DNA of 44,862 nucleotides from NCBI GenBank assembly GCA_021732845.1, contig JAKFUF010000025.1, forward strand, positions 1 to 44,862, given 5' to 3'. The translations under genes and the position numbers were made by a program. The notes beneath the pieces are model-generated. The model saw nothing but the letters and a program-made list of their open reading frames with translations, did not search any database and was not told where the DNA came from. The first letter of the stretch is position 1. Every line of letters begins with the position of its first letter. This stretch comes from Planctomycetaceae bacterium (lineage in GTDB: Bacteria; Planctomycetota; Planctomycetia; Planctomycetales; Planctomycetaceae). Shown one piece after another: positions 25,469 to 33,325 of this stretch.

Positions 25469-26173
25469 TCACGAAGACGATTGCCGCAACTGCTTAAGAA
25501 ACTCGGCATGTTCACTGGATCGCATGCCAAGCTCAAGAGTGTTTGTCAAGCGGCGTCGATCATTGCAAAGCAGGGCTTCAACATTGAGCCACAGCCCGGG
25601 AAAGACCTGAGAGCATAGCACTCCATCGACTGCAGTGGCTTCACGAAAAAGTCCATCGTCAAGCATGAACCATCTCACGGCCTGCCGGCGGAGGAGGACG
25701 ACGAGGTATTCTTTGACTCCGGCCTTTTGATATTCTCTGAATTTAGAATTCAGGTCGATTGATTCCGTGGAATCAGCAATTTCCAAAACAAGCTCCAACG
25801 GACCGACCGCGTATCCGTCGGAAGAGAGTGATGACTGTCCGCCTCGGCTTGGAGCGACCAACAAATACGCGTCCGGCTGATACTCACTTGCGCCCAAGAT
25901 AGCGGTCGTATTGTCGCAGTAGTCGATTTCGGGAATGTCGACCGCATAGCGTCCAAGCCAATACATTAACAGTCCGTGAGCTCCGCCATGACGGGGTTTT
26001 TGGGGAGATGACACGACAACAACTCCCTCGATCAGTTCGGCACGAAAATCCGGAGGCATGGAAAGGTAACGGCGATGAAACTCGGCCTGATCCAGACGTT
26101 GTCCGTCAGCCAAACGCGGTACGACTGATGCCGCTGGCGGTGGGGGATTAAATTGGTCGATGGACGTGGTCAT
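25469..26173 (-). CDS. Uma2-family (DUF820) putative nuclease, copy A
   Basis: The 234-residue protein has the PD-(D/E)xK-like Uma2 core: RAELIEGVVVV near residue 45-54, QPDAYLLVAP (catalytic Asp candidate), LELVLEIADSTES and KFREYQKAGVKEYLVV (catalytic Lys candidate). The usual YWIVD is replaced by YLVVL. The family is annotated as endonuclease-like, with no established substrate. It is roughly 60% identical to the copy at 26821-27549 over most of its length, including the leading SIDQFNPP. It forms the last gene of a three-gene minus-strand run with an SMI1/KNR4 gene between the copies. Confidence 0.85.
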   Translation of the reverse strand: MTTSIDQFNPPPPAASVVPRLADGQRLDQAEFHRRYLSMPPDFRAELIEGVVVVSSPQKPRHGGAHGLLMYWLGRYAVDIPEIDYCDNTTAILGASEYQPDAYLLVAPSRGGQSSLSSDGYAVGPLELVLEIADSTESIDLNSKFREYQKAGVKEYLVVLLRRQAVRWFMLDDGLFREATAVDGVLCSQVFPGLWLNVEALLCNDRRRLTNTLELGMRSSEHAEFLKQLRQSSS

Positions 26174-26230
26174 TTCGAGCTCACGAGAGTTCCTGTCATC
26201 TCACATGTCGTACCAAAACCACGATATTTT

Positions 26231-26824
26231 TTAATCCCTCGGTCGCACGATTCTCTCCAATTCCGCCTGCATCATTTCCCCAAACGACCTGTACCGCGTG
26301 GCTCCCGGCGACCAGTTGGCAAAGAACCACGCCTCCCACTCGCCGTTTGCATTCACCACTTTTGGATTCAGCAGATAAATTGCAGAGTCACCGATCTCGC
26401 TGATGGCCAGAGTCTCGCGCCAATACTGAGTCCGAAACTTGCAGCAGTTCTGGTCCGGCCCGTAGACGCAGTGTTCCTCGTGCGTCACTTCAATTGGTTC
26501 TCCGACCGTCTCCTCGCCTTCGAGCCACGCTTCTATCCAGTCACCGTGCAGCTTGCGAAACCATCCCACCTTGTCTGCCGGAAGCATGTCGTAAATGAAC
26601 GCGCCGGGGAATTTCCATCCATTGGAAACCAATAAGAACTCCCGGTAGGAGGGAGGCAGCGGCGTTTTCAGTCGCTTCTCCAGCTTCACCAACTCCTTTT
26701 CCGTCGCCGGAGGGTAACCCAGCCAACCCGCCTCGATCATCTCCGCCGGAATCATGCTGCGGACCGACTCATTCGCCAGCACCTCGTGGCTCAACTGCTT
26801 CAGAAATTCTGGCCAGTCTGTCAT
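26231..26824 (-). CDS. SMI1/KNR4-family protein
   Basis: The 197-residue protein has the SMI1/KNR4 (SUKH) pattern: PPATEKELVKLEKRLKTPLP (about 38-57) followed by PPSYREFLLVSNGWKFPG (about 58-75), then a beta-rich half ending in WFANWSPGATRYRSFGEMM. SUKH domains are found in many bacterial immunity proteins and also in cytosolic regulators. Its ATG overlaps the stop of the upstream Uma2 gene as ATGA (4 bp), a strong sign of coupled translation, and a second Uma2 gene follows 57 bp later. There is no toxin gene, polymorphic-toxin domain or secretion gene nearby, so immunity is a possibility rather than a conclusion. Confidence 0.87.
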   Translation of the reverse strand: MTDWPEFLKQLSHEVLANESVRSMIPAEMIEAGWLGYPPATEKELVKLEKRLKTPLPPSYREFLLVSNGWKFPGAFIYDMLPADKVGWFRKLHGDWIEAWLEGEETVGEPIEVTHEEHCVYGPDQNCCKFRTQYWRETLAISEIGDSAIYLLNPKVVNANGEWEAWFFANWSPGATRYRSFGEMMQAELERIVRPRD

Positions 26825-27549
26825 GGGTACTCAGACCTCGGCAGTTCGGGGCGACTCTTCAACTCTTGGACAAACTGCGCATGACCCGGTTGAGATAGGC
26901 CCTGCCGCAGTGTGGTCTCCACTCCCTCCAGATCATCTTCGAGAAGCGCTTCAATATTGAGCCACAGACCGGGGAAGACTTGCGACTGAAGAACACCATT
27001 GACGCTGGCGATCTCTCGAAAGACGCCGGAATCCAGCGAGAACCAGCGAACTGTCTGCCGGCGGAGCAGGATCACCACATATTCCTTGACGCCGGCCTTC
27101 TGGTATTCGCGGAACTTGGGATTGAGGTCCGTGGATTCGCTGGAATCGGCCACTTCCACAACCAATTCCGGTGCTCCCACGGTGTAGCCGTCAGTCGACA
27201 CGGAGGCCTGTCCGCCGAACGCTGGGTCAATCATCAAAAATGCATCCGGTTGCACTTCGCTGTTTGCCAGGATGGCCGTGGCGTTGTCACAGGCCCGCAA
27301 TCGGGGAGTGTCTCGCCGATACAGGTTGAGCCAATACAGCACCAGACCATGCACGTACCCGTGTCTGTTCTTAAGCGGTGAGGGCAAAACAACCACTCCA
27401 TCAATCAATTCGGCGCGGAAATTCGGCGGCATCGCCAAATAGCGACGATGAAACTCTGGCTGATCCAGCCGCTGGCCATCGACCAACCTTGGCACTGGAT
27501 GCGTCGCGGTTGGCTGTGGCGGATTGAACTGGTCGATTGAGGGAGCCAT
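26821..27549 (-). CDS. Uma2-family (DUF820) putative nuclease, copy B
   Basis: The start is ATG 27549 (MAPSIDQFNPPQP), matching the N-terminus of copy A; the frame is open to 27804 but that extension is not shared. The 242-residue product has the same core: RAELIDGVVVL, VQPDAFLMID (catalytic Asp candidate), PELVVEVADSSES and KFREYQKAGVKEYVVI. Its TGA overlaps the ATG of the downstream SMI1/KNR4 gene. The pair of Uma2 genes is a recent tandem duplication with the SMI1 gene between them. Confidence 0.87.
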   Translation of the reverse strand: MAPSIDQFNPPQPTATHPVPRLVDGQRLDQPEFHRRYLAMPPNFRAELIDGVVVLPSPLKNRHGYVHGLVLYWLNLYRRDTPRLRACDNATAILANSEVQPDAFLMIDPAFGGQASVSTDGYTVGAPELVVEVADSSESTDLNPKFREYQKAGVKEYVVILLRRQTVRWFSLDSGVFREIASVNGVLQSQVFPGLWLNIEALLEDDLEGVETTLRQGLSQPGHAQFVQELKSRPELPRSEYP

Positions 27550-27665
27550 GTGGGTCACCGGGAAGTCAGCGCCATCGACAATCGCCACGGAAATCTGTCC
27601 GACAGTTTTCTTAAACTGCGTTGCCAGCCACGCGGTCCCCGCGTGGCTGGCAATATGAACCTCGC

Positions 27666-29156
27666 CTAGTCCAAGCTCATCGTCACCGTCTTCAACTCCG
27701 TGTAATTGTTGAGCGCCGCGGCACCCAACTCCCGGCCGATGCCGCTCATTTTGAAGCCACCGAACGGGGCGGCGGCGTCGAAGACATCGTAGCAGTTGAC
27801 CCACACGGTGCCCGCCCGCACGGACTTCGCGATCCGGTGGGCCTTGCCCACATCCCGCGTCCAGACAGCGGCGGCCAGACCGAAAATCGTTTTGTTGGCC
27901 CGTGTCACCACTTCATCGAAATCTTTGAACGGCAGCACGCTCATCACCGGGCCAAAGATTTCGTCGGTGGCGATCGGCATGTCATCGGTCACGCGGTCGA
28001 AGACGGTTGGTTCGATGAAGAACCCCTTGTCGCCGATCCGCTTGCCGCCGGTCACGCACTTCGCCCCGGCTTCATTTCCCTTGCCGATGTAGCTCAGAAT
28101 CTTGTCGAACTGCGCCTTGTCGACCTGAGGGCCCTGGGTGGTACTCGGGTCGAAGGGGTTACCCACCTTCCGTTGCTTCGCCCGGGCGATCAGCTTCTCC
28201 ACGAATTTTTCGTGAATCGACTGTTCGACGAACACCCGGCTGCCAGCACAGCAGCACTGGCCCTGGTTGAAGAACAGGCCGAACTCGGTGCCAGCCACGG
28301 CGGCGTCGAGATCACAGTCGGCGAAGATGATGTTCGGGCTCTTGCCGCCCAGTTCAAACGTCAGCCGCTTCAGGGTTTGAGCCGCGTCCGCCATGATGAT
28401 CTGGGCCGTCCGGTGTTCGCCGGTGAAGGCGATCTTGTCGACATCCGGATGCTTGACCAGCGCTGCGCCGGCGGTTGGTCCGTAACCCGGAACGACATTG
28501 ATGACGCCCGGGGGAATCCCGGCTTCCAGCGCCAGTTCGGCGAACCGCAGGCAGGAGAGCGGCGTCTGCTCGGCGGGCTTCATCACAATGGTGCAGCCCG
28601 CGGCGAGGGCGGGAGCCCATTTCCAGGCGACCATCAGCAGCGGGAAGTTCCAGGGGATGATTTGCCCAGCCACACCCACCGGCTCGCGCTTCGTGTAACA
28701 GAAGTAGTTGCCGCGAATGGGGACGGTTTCGCCGACCAGCTTGTCGGCCCAGCCCGCGTAGTACCGGAGACAGTCGATCGCCAGCGGCAGGTCGGCGGCG
28801 CGGGAATCGGCAATCGGCTTGCCGTTGTCGAGCGTCTCCAGCCCGGCAAGTTCTTCGAGATGAGTTTCTGCCAGGTCGGCGAGTTTGTTCAGCAGCCGGC
28901 CGCGGTCACGGGCGTCCATCTTCGACCATGGACCAGACTCGAACGCCTTGCGGGCAGCTTTGGCAGCCAGATCGATGTCCGCCGCATCGCCTTCGGCCAC
29001 ATCGGCGATTTTTTCTTCCGTGGCTGGATTGTAGGTGGCAAACGTCTTCCCACTGCGGGAATCGACCCATTCACCGTTGATGAGCAGCTTCGTCCGGCGG
29101 ACCTTCGGCGCGGAAACGACCTTCTCGGAAGCTTTTTCCAAAGTCGCAGGGGACAT
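27666..29156 (-). CDS. NAD(P)-dependent aldehyde dehydrogenase
   Basis: A 496-residue class 1/2 ALDH oxidising an aldehyde to a carboxylate with NAD(P). Cofactor and catalytic residues are all present: [19 protein letters not shown] (about 163-180), catalytic Glu268 in FELGGKSPN and nucleophile Cys302 in [10 protein letters not shown], coinciding with human ALDH2 numbering. The FTGS motif of the family reads FTGEHRTAQ, a substitution seen around the nicotinamide pocket. The substrate cannot be deduced. The ATG at 29156 follows AGGAGT (5 bp), a good ribosome binding site. It is transcribed away from aroC and has no obvious operon partner. Confidence 0.94.
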   Translation of the reverse strand: MSPATLEKASEKVVSAPKVRRTKLLINGEWVDSRSGKTFATYNPATEEKIADVAEGDAADIDLAAKAARKAFESGPWSKMDARDRGRLLNKLADLAETHLEELAGLETLDNGKPIADSRAADLPLAIDCLRYYAGWADKLVGETVPIRGNYFCYTKREPVGVAGQIIPWNFPLLMVAWKWAPALAAGCTIVMKPAEQTPLSCLRFAELALEAGIPPGVINVVPGYGPTAGAALVKHPDVDKIAFTGEHRTAQIIMADAAQTLKRLTFELGGKSPNIIFADCDLDAAVAGTEFGLFFNQGQCCCAGSRVFVEQSIHEKFVEKLIARAKQRKVGNPFDPSTTQGPQVDKAQFDKILSYIGKGNEAGAKCVTGGKRIGDKGFFIEPTVFDRVTDDMPIATDEIFGPVMSVLPFKDFDEVVTRANKTIFGLAAAVWTRDVGKAHRIAKSVRAGTVWVNCYDVFDAAAPFGGFKMSGIGRELGAAALNNYTELKTVTMSLD

Positions 29157-29305
29157 GCAGACTCCTTGCAGTAAAAGAGGTTGCGCGACATCCGTTCTAA
29201 CAGCGTCATTCTATCAGATGCGCGACGTTTCGAGTAGAATCGAACCGTTTCAATCACCGGGAAAACTTCAGGCCGCCACTGCTGAATCTGGAGCCGCCTG
29301 GTGAT

Positions 29306-29604
29306 CCTTTTTTAACCACAAAAGGCACGAAGAACACGAAAAAAAGTGGGGCAATTGAAGTCGGACGCGCTGGGGAAAAGTGCGATTCAAATTTCAGATT
29401 TCACACTCTGTCATTCCACAACCAACTGTTGGCTTGGTTATCGCTCAGGCAAGATTGCTGTCGCCGAATGGCAGTGTTCTGTGAAAATTGAGATCTGGAA
29501 ATTGAAATTCCAAAATCGCCACCTGAATCTCTTGACTCGCCGCGCCTCTCCCCGCTTTTCCTTATTCTTTCGTGTTCTTCGTGCCTTTCGTGGTTAAAAA
29601 AAGG
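29306..29604. repeat. Composite inverted-repeat element with an internal family B copy
   Basis: Outer arms: CCTTTTTTAACCACAAAAGG... at 29306-29345 and its inverse at 29568-29604, about 36 bp with one mismatch and one 1-bp gap. The left arm contains TTAACCAC plus CACGAAG and resembles the family C ends elsewhere. Inside, about 29383-29515 matches family B (AATTTCAGATTTCACACT... to GAGATCTGGAAATTGAAATT), and its frame reads NCWLGYRSGKIAVAEWQC. Together this occupies most of the region between the aldehyde dehydrogenase and aroC, ending only 60 bp before aroC. The remaining part of the 507-bp gap has no gene. Confidence 0.7.
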
Positions 29605-29663
29605 TTAAAAAAAGAGTCGCTCCCCGGAAAACCTCTGTCCCCTTCGTGGTAAACCACCCTCAA

Positions 29664-30803
29664 ATGCTTCGTTTGTTGACCGCCGGCGAATCGCACGGCA
29701 AGACGCTGTTGGCCGTGATTGATGGTTTCCCCGCCGGCCTGAAGGTCGACACGGCCTTTATCGACCGCGAACTGCAACGGCGGCAGGGTGGCTATGGCCG
29801 TGGCGGCCGCCAGAAGCTGGAGACGGACACCGTCGACGTGCTCACGGGCGTATGGCAGGGGGTCACGCTGGGAGGACCAGTCACTTTGGGAGTCGTCAAC
29901 CGCGACTACAAACTGGAACGGCTGAAAGAGGTCGAACGGCCAAGGCCTGGTCACGGAGACCTGACAGGAGCCATTAAATACCTCGGCTCAATTCGTGGGA
30001 TCCTGGAACGTGCCAGTGCCCGCGAAACCGCTGTCCGCGTTGCCGCCGGTGCCTTGGCTCGGCAACTACTGGCGGAATTTGGCATCCAGGTGTTTGGCTA
30101 TGTGACGCAGCTCGAACAGATCCCCGCCACGGCCCGCGAAGGCACGCTGGAAGAACTCCGGGCACTTCGCGATGCGAGCCCGATGTACACCCTCGACCCC
30201 GAAGCCGACGCCAAAATGGTGGCCCGTGTCGATCAGGCGACGGCTGACGGGGACACCCTCGGCGGCATCGTTGAAGTTCAAGTCTACAACCTGCCATTCG
30301 GTCTCGGTTCGCATGCCCAGTGGGATCTCAAGTTGGACGGCCGGATCGCTCAGGCGGTGATGAGTATTCAGGCGATCAAAGGGGTCGAGATCGGCATGGG
30401 ATTCGAAGCCGCGCGGCGGCCGGGAACCCGCGTGCATGACGAGATCGCCTACGACCCGGAACTGGCCCATCTCCCGAGCCTCGGCTATGTCCGCAAGACG
30501 AACAACGCCGGCGGCCTTGAGGCGGGAATGACCAACGGGCAGCCGCTCGTCGTGCGGGCCGCGAAGAAGCCGATCAGCACCTTGCGGAAGCCACTGGCTT
30601 CGATCAATCTGGGGACGAAGGAGCCCGAAACTGCCGCCTACGAGCGGAGTGACGTCTGCGCCCTGGCGGCCGCCAGCGTGATTGTCGAGAACGTCGTGGC
30701 CTTCACTGTCGCCGAAGCGTTTTTGGAGAAATTTGGCAGCGACAGTCTGACGGAGATTAAAGACCGCCATGCGGGCTTCTTGAAACTGGCCAGGGAGCGA
30801 TGA
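29664..30803 (+). CDS. aroC: Chorismate synthase
   Basis: Last step of the shikimate pathway: EPSP to chorismate with reduced FMN. The 379-residue product from ATG 29664 (the frame is open from 29646) begins MLRLLTAGESHGK, the diagnostic N-terminus. Other conserved segments are LQRRQGGYGRGGRQKLETD (FMN/substrate region, with the Arg-rich pattern), RPGHGDLTGAIKY, ASARETAVRVAAGALARQLL, GSHAQWDLKLDG and the closing NNAGGLEAGMTNGQPLVVR. Length is normal for the bacterial enzyme. The upstream region is almost entirely a repeat element, so the promoter is unclear. No other aro gene is adjacent. Confidence 0.97.
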   Translation: MLRLLTAGESHGKTLLAVIDGFPAGLKVDTAFIDRELQRRQGGYGRGGRQKLETDTVDVLTGVWQGVTLGGPVTLGVVNRDYKLERLKEVERPRPGHGDLTGAIKYLGSIRGILERASARETAVRVAAGALARQLLAEFGIQVFGYVTQLEQIPATAREGTLEELRALRDASPMYTLDPEADAKMVARVDQATADGDTLGGIVEVQVYNLPFGLGSHAQWDLKLDGRIAQAVMSIQAIKGVEIGMGFEAARRPGTRVHDEIAYDPELAHLPSLGYVRKTNNAGGLEAGMTNGQPLVVRAAKKPISTLRKPLASINLGTKEPETAAYERSDVCALAAASVIVENVVAFTVAEAFLEKFGSDSLTEIKDRHAGFLKLARER

Positions 30804-30894
30804 AACGCGGCCAGACATTCCGAAACCAAGATTGAGGCAATCCCGGATCATCCGATGTTCCACACGGTCTGACCCCAGACCTGAGCAGTGCGAG

Positions 30895-31260
30895 CAAAGC
30901 GACTCACCGGACGGCTTGCGCCGTTCCGCTAAAATTGTAGCGGAACGGCGCAAGCCCTCCGGTGTTACGCTGGGACAAACCGGTTGTTTCCATTTGTCGA
31001 TCGGCGTGGCGGGAGGGCTCTGGTCTCCAGAGCCGCGGGCAACTCGCGAGCCCCACGTCGTCCTCACTCGGGCACCACAAAGTTGCCGAGTCACTCCGTG
31101 ACTCGAACCCGGCCGGAGTAGCTGGGCGACTTTGAGACTCACCGGAGGGCTTGTGCCCTGCCGCTGTCTGTGACTTGCAAGCCGTCGAGGAAGCCACGAT
31201 GCGAGTCACGGAGTGACTCGACTACTTTGTGTTGCCTCTCGCGGGAGCGAGAGGCGACTT
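30895..31260. repeat. Family A palindrome cluster upstream of the DNA-binding-protein gene
   Basis: The core 30905-30964 is a 60-bp palindrome: CACCGGACGGCTTGCGCCG TTCCGCT, loop AAAATTGT, and the inverse, with 25 of 26 positions paired. The flank 30965-31018 matches the inverse of 127-178. Further palindromes follow: CGAGTCAC-TCC-GTGACTCG at 31087-31105, its inverted copy CGAGTCAC-GGA-GTGACTCG at 31202-31220, and GCCTCTCGC-GGGA-GCGAGAGGC at 31234-31255. Between 31140 and 31180 is another partial CACCGGAGGGCTTG unit. The 571-bp gap between aroC and the next gene has no other gene. Confidence 0.85.
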
Positions 31261-31307
31261 TACGCTGACAAACGCGAAACGACATAGAAATTCTGCCGTT
31301 TTTGTGT

Positions 31308-31355
31308 TTGACTTCGACACGACAGGCTGATAATGTAGTGGATACATGGGTACAT
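31308..31355 (+). promoter_or_regulatory. Possible sigma-70 promoter with overlapping direct repeat
   Basis: TTGACT at 31308-31313 and GATAAT at 31329-31334 are 15 bp apart, slightly short of the ideal. The direct repeat TACAT-GGG-TACAT at 31343-31355 would fall at the transcription start, 20 bp before the ATG at 31375. It could be an operator for the product of that gene; this is inference. Confidence 0.35.
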
Positions 31356-31374
31356 TGTGTTTGTCGGGTGAATT

Positions 31375-32607
31375 ATGGAAGTTTTCATTCAGGATTCGGT
31401 GGCTCCCAAAGGCCCTCCAGGCGTGGCTCCATCCGGCGAAGGGCGGGCGCGGAAGGAGCGGGCGGATTGCAAGGTGACGGACGAGGGTTTGTACCACGCC
31501 ATCGTGGCTCATCTCGGCGTGTTGTCCTACGTCGCGATCGCGGTGGGGATCAACCGTTCGGCGCTGTACAAGCGGATCGAGCGTGCGCCGGCACTGCAGG
31601 CGGCGCGCGATGGGGCGCGGCGGATGCTGTTGTCGCGGGCGACCTACCACTTGCGCAAGGCACTGCACGCGGGGATTGACTGGGCGGTCCACTACGTCAT
31701 GTGCCGCGAGGACCAACTTTGGACGCCGTTCAATGAGCCACAACCGCCGACGGAAGCGCAGGCCAACAGGGCTCCGCGCGAGCCGAAGTTGGAGGAGGCG
31801 GAAGAGGTTGAGGAACAGCCGGAGCGGGCAGGCAAGTCGCTGCGGCGGCTGATCCGTGCGGTGGAGCGCGGGGAGCCGTGGGCGGTCAAGTACTGTTTGA
31901 ATCACCTGGACCCGCGCGGCCGGTATGCGAAGAAGTCCCGTGGCCGGAAGGCGGAAGCCACGGTTGGACAGGTTCGGCCCGAGGCACCGCCGGTCGTCAT
32001 TGACGAGGTCGCGGCTGAACTGGCGAAGGCGGTCTTTGATGCGGAACGCGGCCGTGGGACAGACCAACGCCAAAAGCAAGCTGCGCCGCCTGTCTGTGAT
32101 TCTGACGCCCCTGCGGCCGAGCCCAAAGCAATCGTCGAGACCGCGCGAGAAAGCGCTTCGCCCGCGCGGGTGTTGATGTCAGAGGCGGCTTGCCAGGAAG
32201 AAACGCTGATCTCTTCGGCATGCGTGCACCAGCCTGAGATTTTCGCGCCCACCCTCGAAACAGAATCAGCACCCACTGTTTCAGTGACCGGACAGAATTT
32301 GAGCCACGACTTCGCGCCCACCTTGGATGTCGGGTTCACGCGCAACTCCACTTCTCGACTGCCGAAAGCCACACCGCTGCTCACGGCGACCGCACCTGAA
32401 CCGTTCGCGCCCACCCTTGAATCAGCGCCCACTTTGCACGCCGCACCACTTCCAAACAGCGCGCCCACCAAACCCGCGAAGTGTTCGCCATCGCCGAAGC
32501 GCAAGCAACAAAAAGCCCCATCCCGCGACCGCACCCGAAAACGGCGCGTGCGGCCCCTCTCAACGAAAAAACGCAGCCACGTGCGCCGGTCACATTCGAC
32601 GCCGTAG
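31375..32607 (+). CDS. Terminase-small-subunit-like HTH protein with a repetitive Pro-rich tail
   Basis: 410 residues. The N-terminal half (about residues 35-125) resembles phage terminase small subunit or a related HTH: GLYHAIVAHLGVLSYVAIAVGINRSALYKRIERAP followed by a helix (ARRMLLSRATYHLRKAL), then, after an acidic insert, AVKYCLNHLDPRGRY. The tail (~200-410) is low-complexity, Ala/Pro/Lys/Arg-rich and ends strongly basic. It has three FAPTL[ED] units (Phe290, Phe313, Phe344) plus APTV/APTL/APTK variants. No terminase large subunit or other phage gene is nearby. The gene lies between two clusters of family A palindromes. A DNA-binding role is inferred; function is unknown. Confidence 0.7.
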   Translation: MEVFIQDSVAPKGPPGVAPSGEGRARKERADCKVTDEGLYHAIVAHLGVLSYVAIAVGINRSALYKRIERAPALQAARDGARRMLLSRATYHLRKALHAGIDWAVHYVMCREDQLWTPFNEPQPPTEAQANRAPREPKLEEAEEVEEQPERAGKSLRRLIRAVERGEPWAVKYCLNHLDPRGRYAKKSRGRKAEATVGQVRPEAPPVVIDEVAAELAKAVFDAERGRGTDQRQKQAAPPVCDSDAPAAEPKAIVETARESASPARVLMSEAACQEETLISSACVHQPEIFAPTLETESAPTVSVTGQNLSHDFAPTLDVGFTRNSTSRLPKATPLLTATAPEPFAPTLESAPTLHAAPLPNSAPTKPAKCSPSPKRKQQKAPSRDRTRKRRVRPLSTKKRSHVRRSHSTP

Positions 32608-32665
32608 GATGGCCTTCCGAGGCCGTCCCGATGAACGGTTGATGCTCCCTTCACCATCGATTTGG

Positions 32666-33227
32666 CTCACCGGGGCTCGCGCCCTGCCACTTGCATTTTA
32701 GCGGAACGGCGCAAGCCGTCCGGGGAGCGAGGACCGACCCGCGTGGTTCACCGGAGGGCTCGCGCCCAACCTTTTGAAGGTGCATTGTCGTGAAAAACAC
32801 CGAGAATTCGGGACTTTAGCGTCTTTCGACGCTGGATCCAGGTGGCCGGACTCTTCAGAAAGCCCGGAGTTTCCCGTTGTTTTCACACCTTCAAAAGGCT
32901 GGGCTCGCGCCCAGTCGCTTTTATTTTAGCGGCACGGCGCAAGCCGTCCGGTGAGTGAGGACCGACCCGTGTGGCTCACCGGAGGGCTCGCGCCCTGCCG
33001 CTTTTATTTTAGCGGAACGGCGCAAGCCGTCCGGTGAGCGAGGACCGACCCGGAGGGCTCGCGTCCAGTCGCTTTTATTTTAGCGGCACGGCGCAAGCCG
33101 TCCGGTGAGCGAGGACCGACCCGTGTGGCTCACCGGAGCGCTCGCGCCCAGCCGCTTTTATTTTAGCGGAACGGCGCAAGCCGTCCGGTGAGTGAGGACC
33201 GAGCCACGTGGCTCACCGGAGGGCCCG
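32666..33227. repeat. Family A palindromic repeat array, about five units
   Basis: The landmark CGCTTTTATTTTAGCGG starts at 32916, 32999, 33070 and 33153, giving spacings of 83, 71 and 83 bp. An earlier, diverged unit lies near 32684. Units read CACCGGAGGGCTCGCGCCC..., CGCTTTTATTTTAGCGG[A/C]ACGGCGC, AAGCCGTCCGGTGAG[T/C]GAGGACCGACC. Variants alternate (AACGG or CACGG; GTGAGT or GTGAGC), suggesting duplication of pairs. The second unit is interrupted by the element at 32768-32900. No gene lies between 32608 and 33325. Confidence 0.85.
32768..32900. mobile_element. MITE-like insertion with 13-bp perfect TIRs inside the family A array
   Basis: Perfect terminal inverted repeats CCTTTTGAAGGTG (32770-32782) and CACCTTCAAAAGG (32886-32898) extend to 18 bp with one mismatch as CCCA[A/G]CC.... 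The 133-bp element is bracketed by the direct repeat GGGCTCGCGCCCA at 32756-32768 and 32901-32913, which is also part of the array unit and nearly palindromic, so a target duplication is suggested but not certain. The inside has no coding capacity. Confidence 0.65.
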
Positions 33228-33325
33228 CGTCGCGCTGCCGACAATCATGAGTGGCTGGCCGTCCGCCGGCGCGGTACTATCGACCGGGATGCGCTCAAGC
33301 TGAAGACTGGCGGGGTGGAACTGCA

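Noticed and set aside
27621-29174. A 517-codon open frame antisense to the aldehyde dehydrogenase
   Set aside because: Shadow of the ALDH frame with conserved catalytic residues on the other strand.
31375-32607. Prophage remnant
   Set aside because: The terminase-small-like domain alone is insufficient; no large subunit, portal, capsid, tail or integrase gene is nearby.
32666-33227. CRISPR array
   Set aside because: Units of about 83 bp are themselves palindromic and nearly identical throughout; there are no unique spacers and no cas genes.
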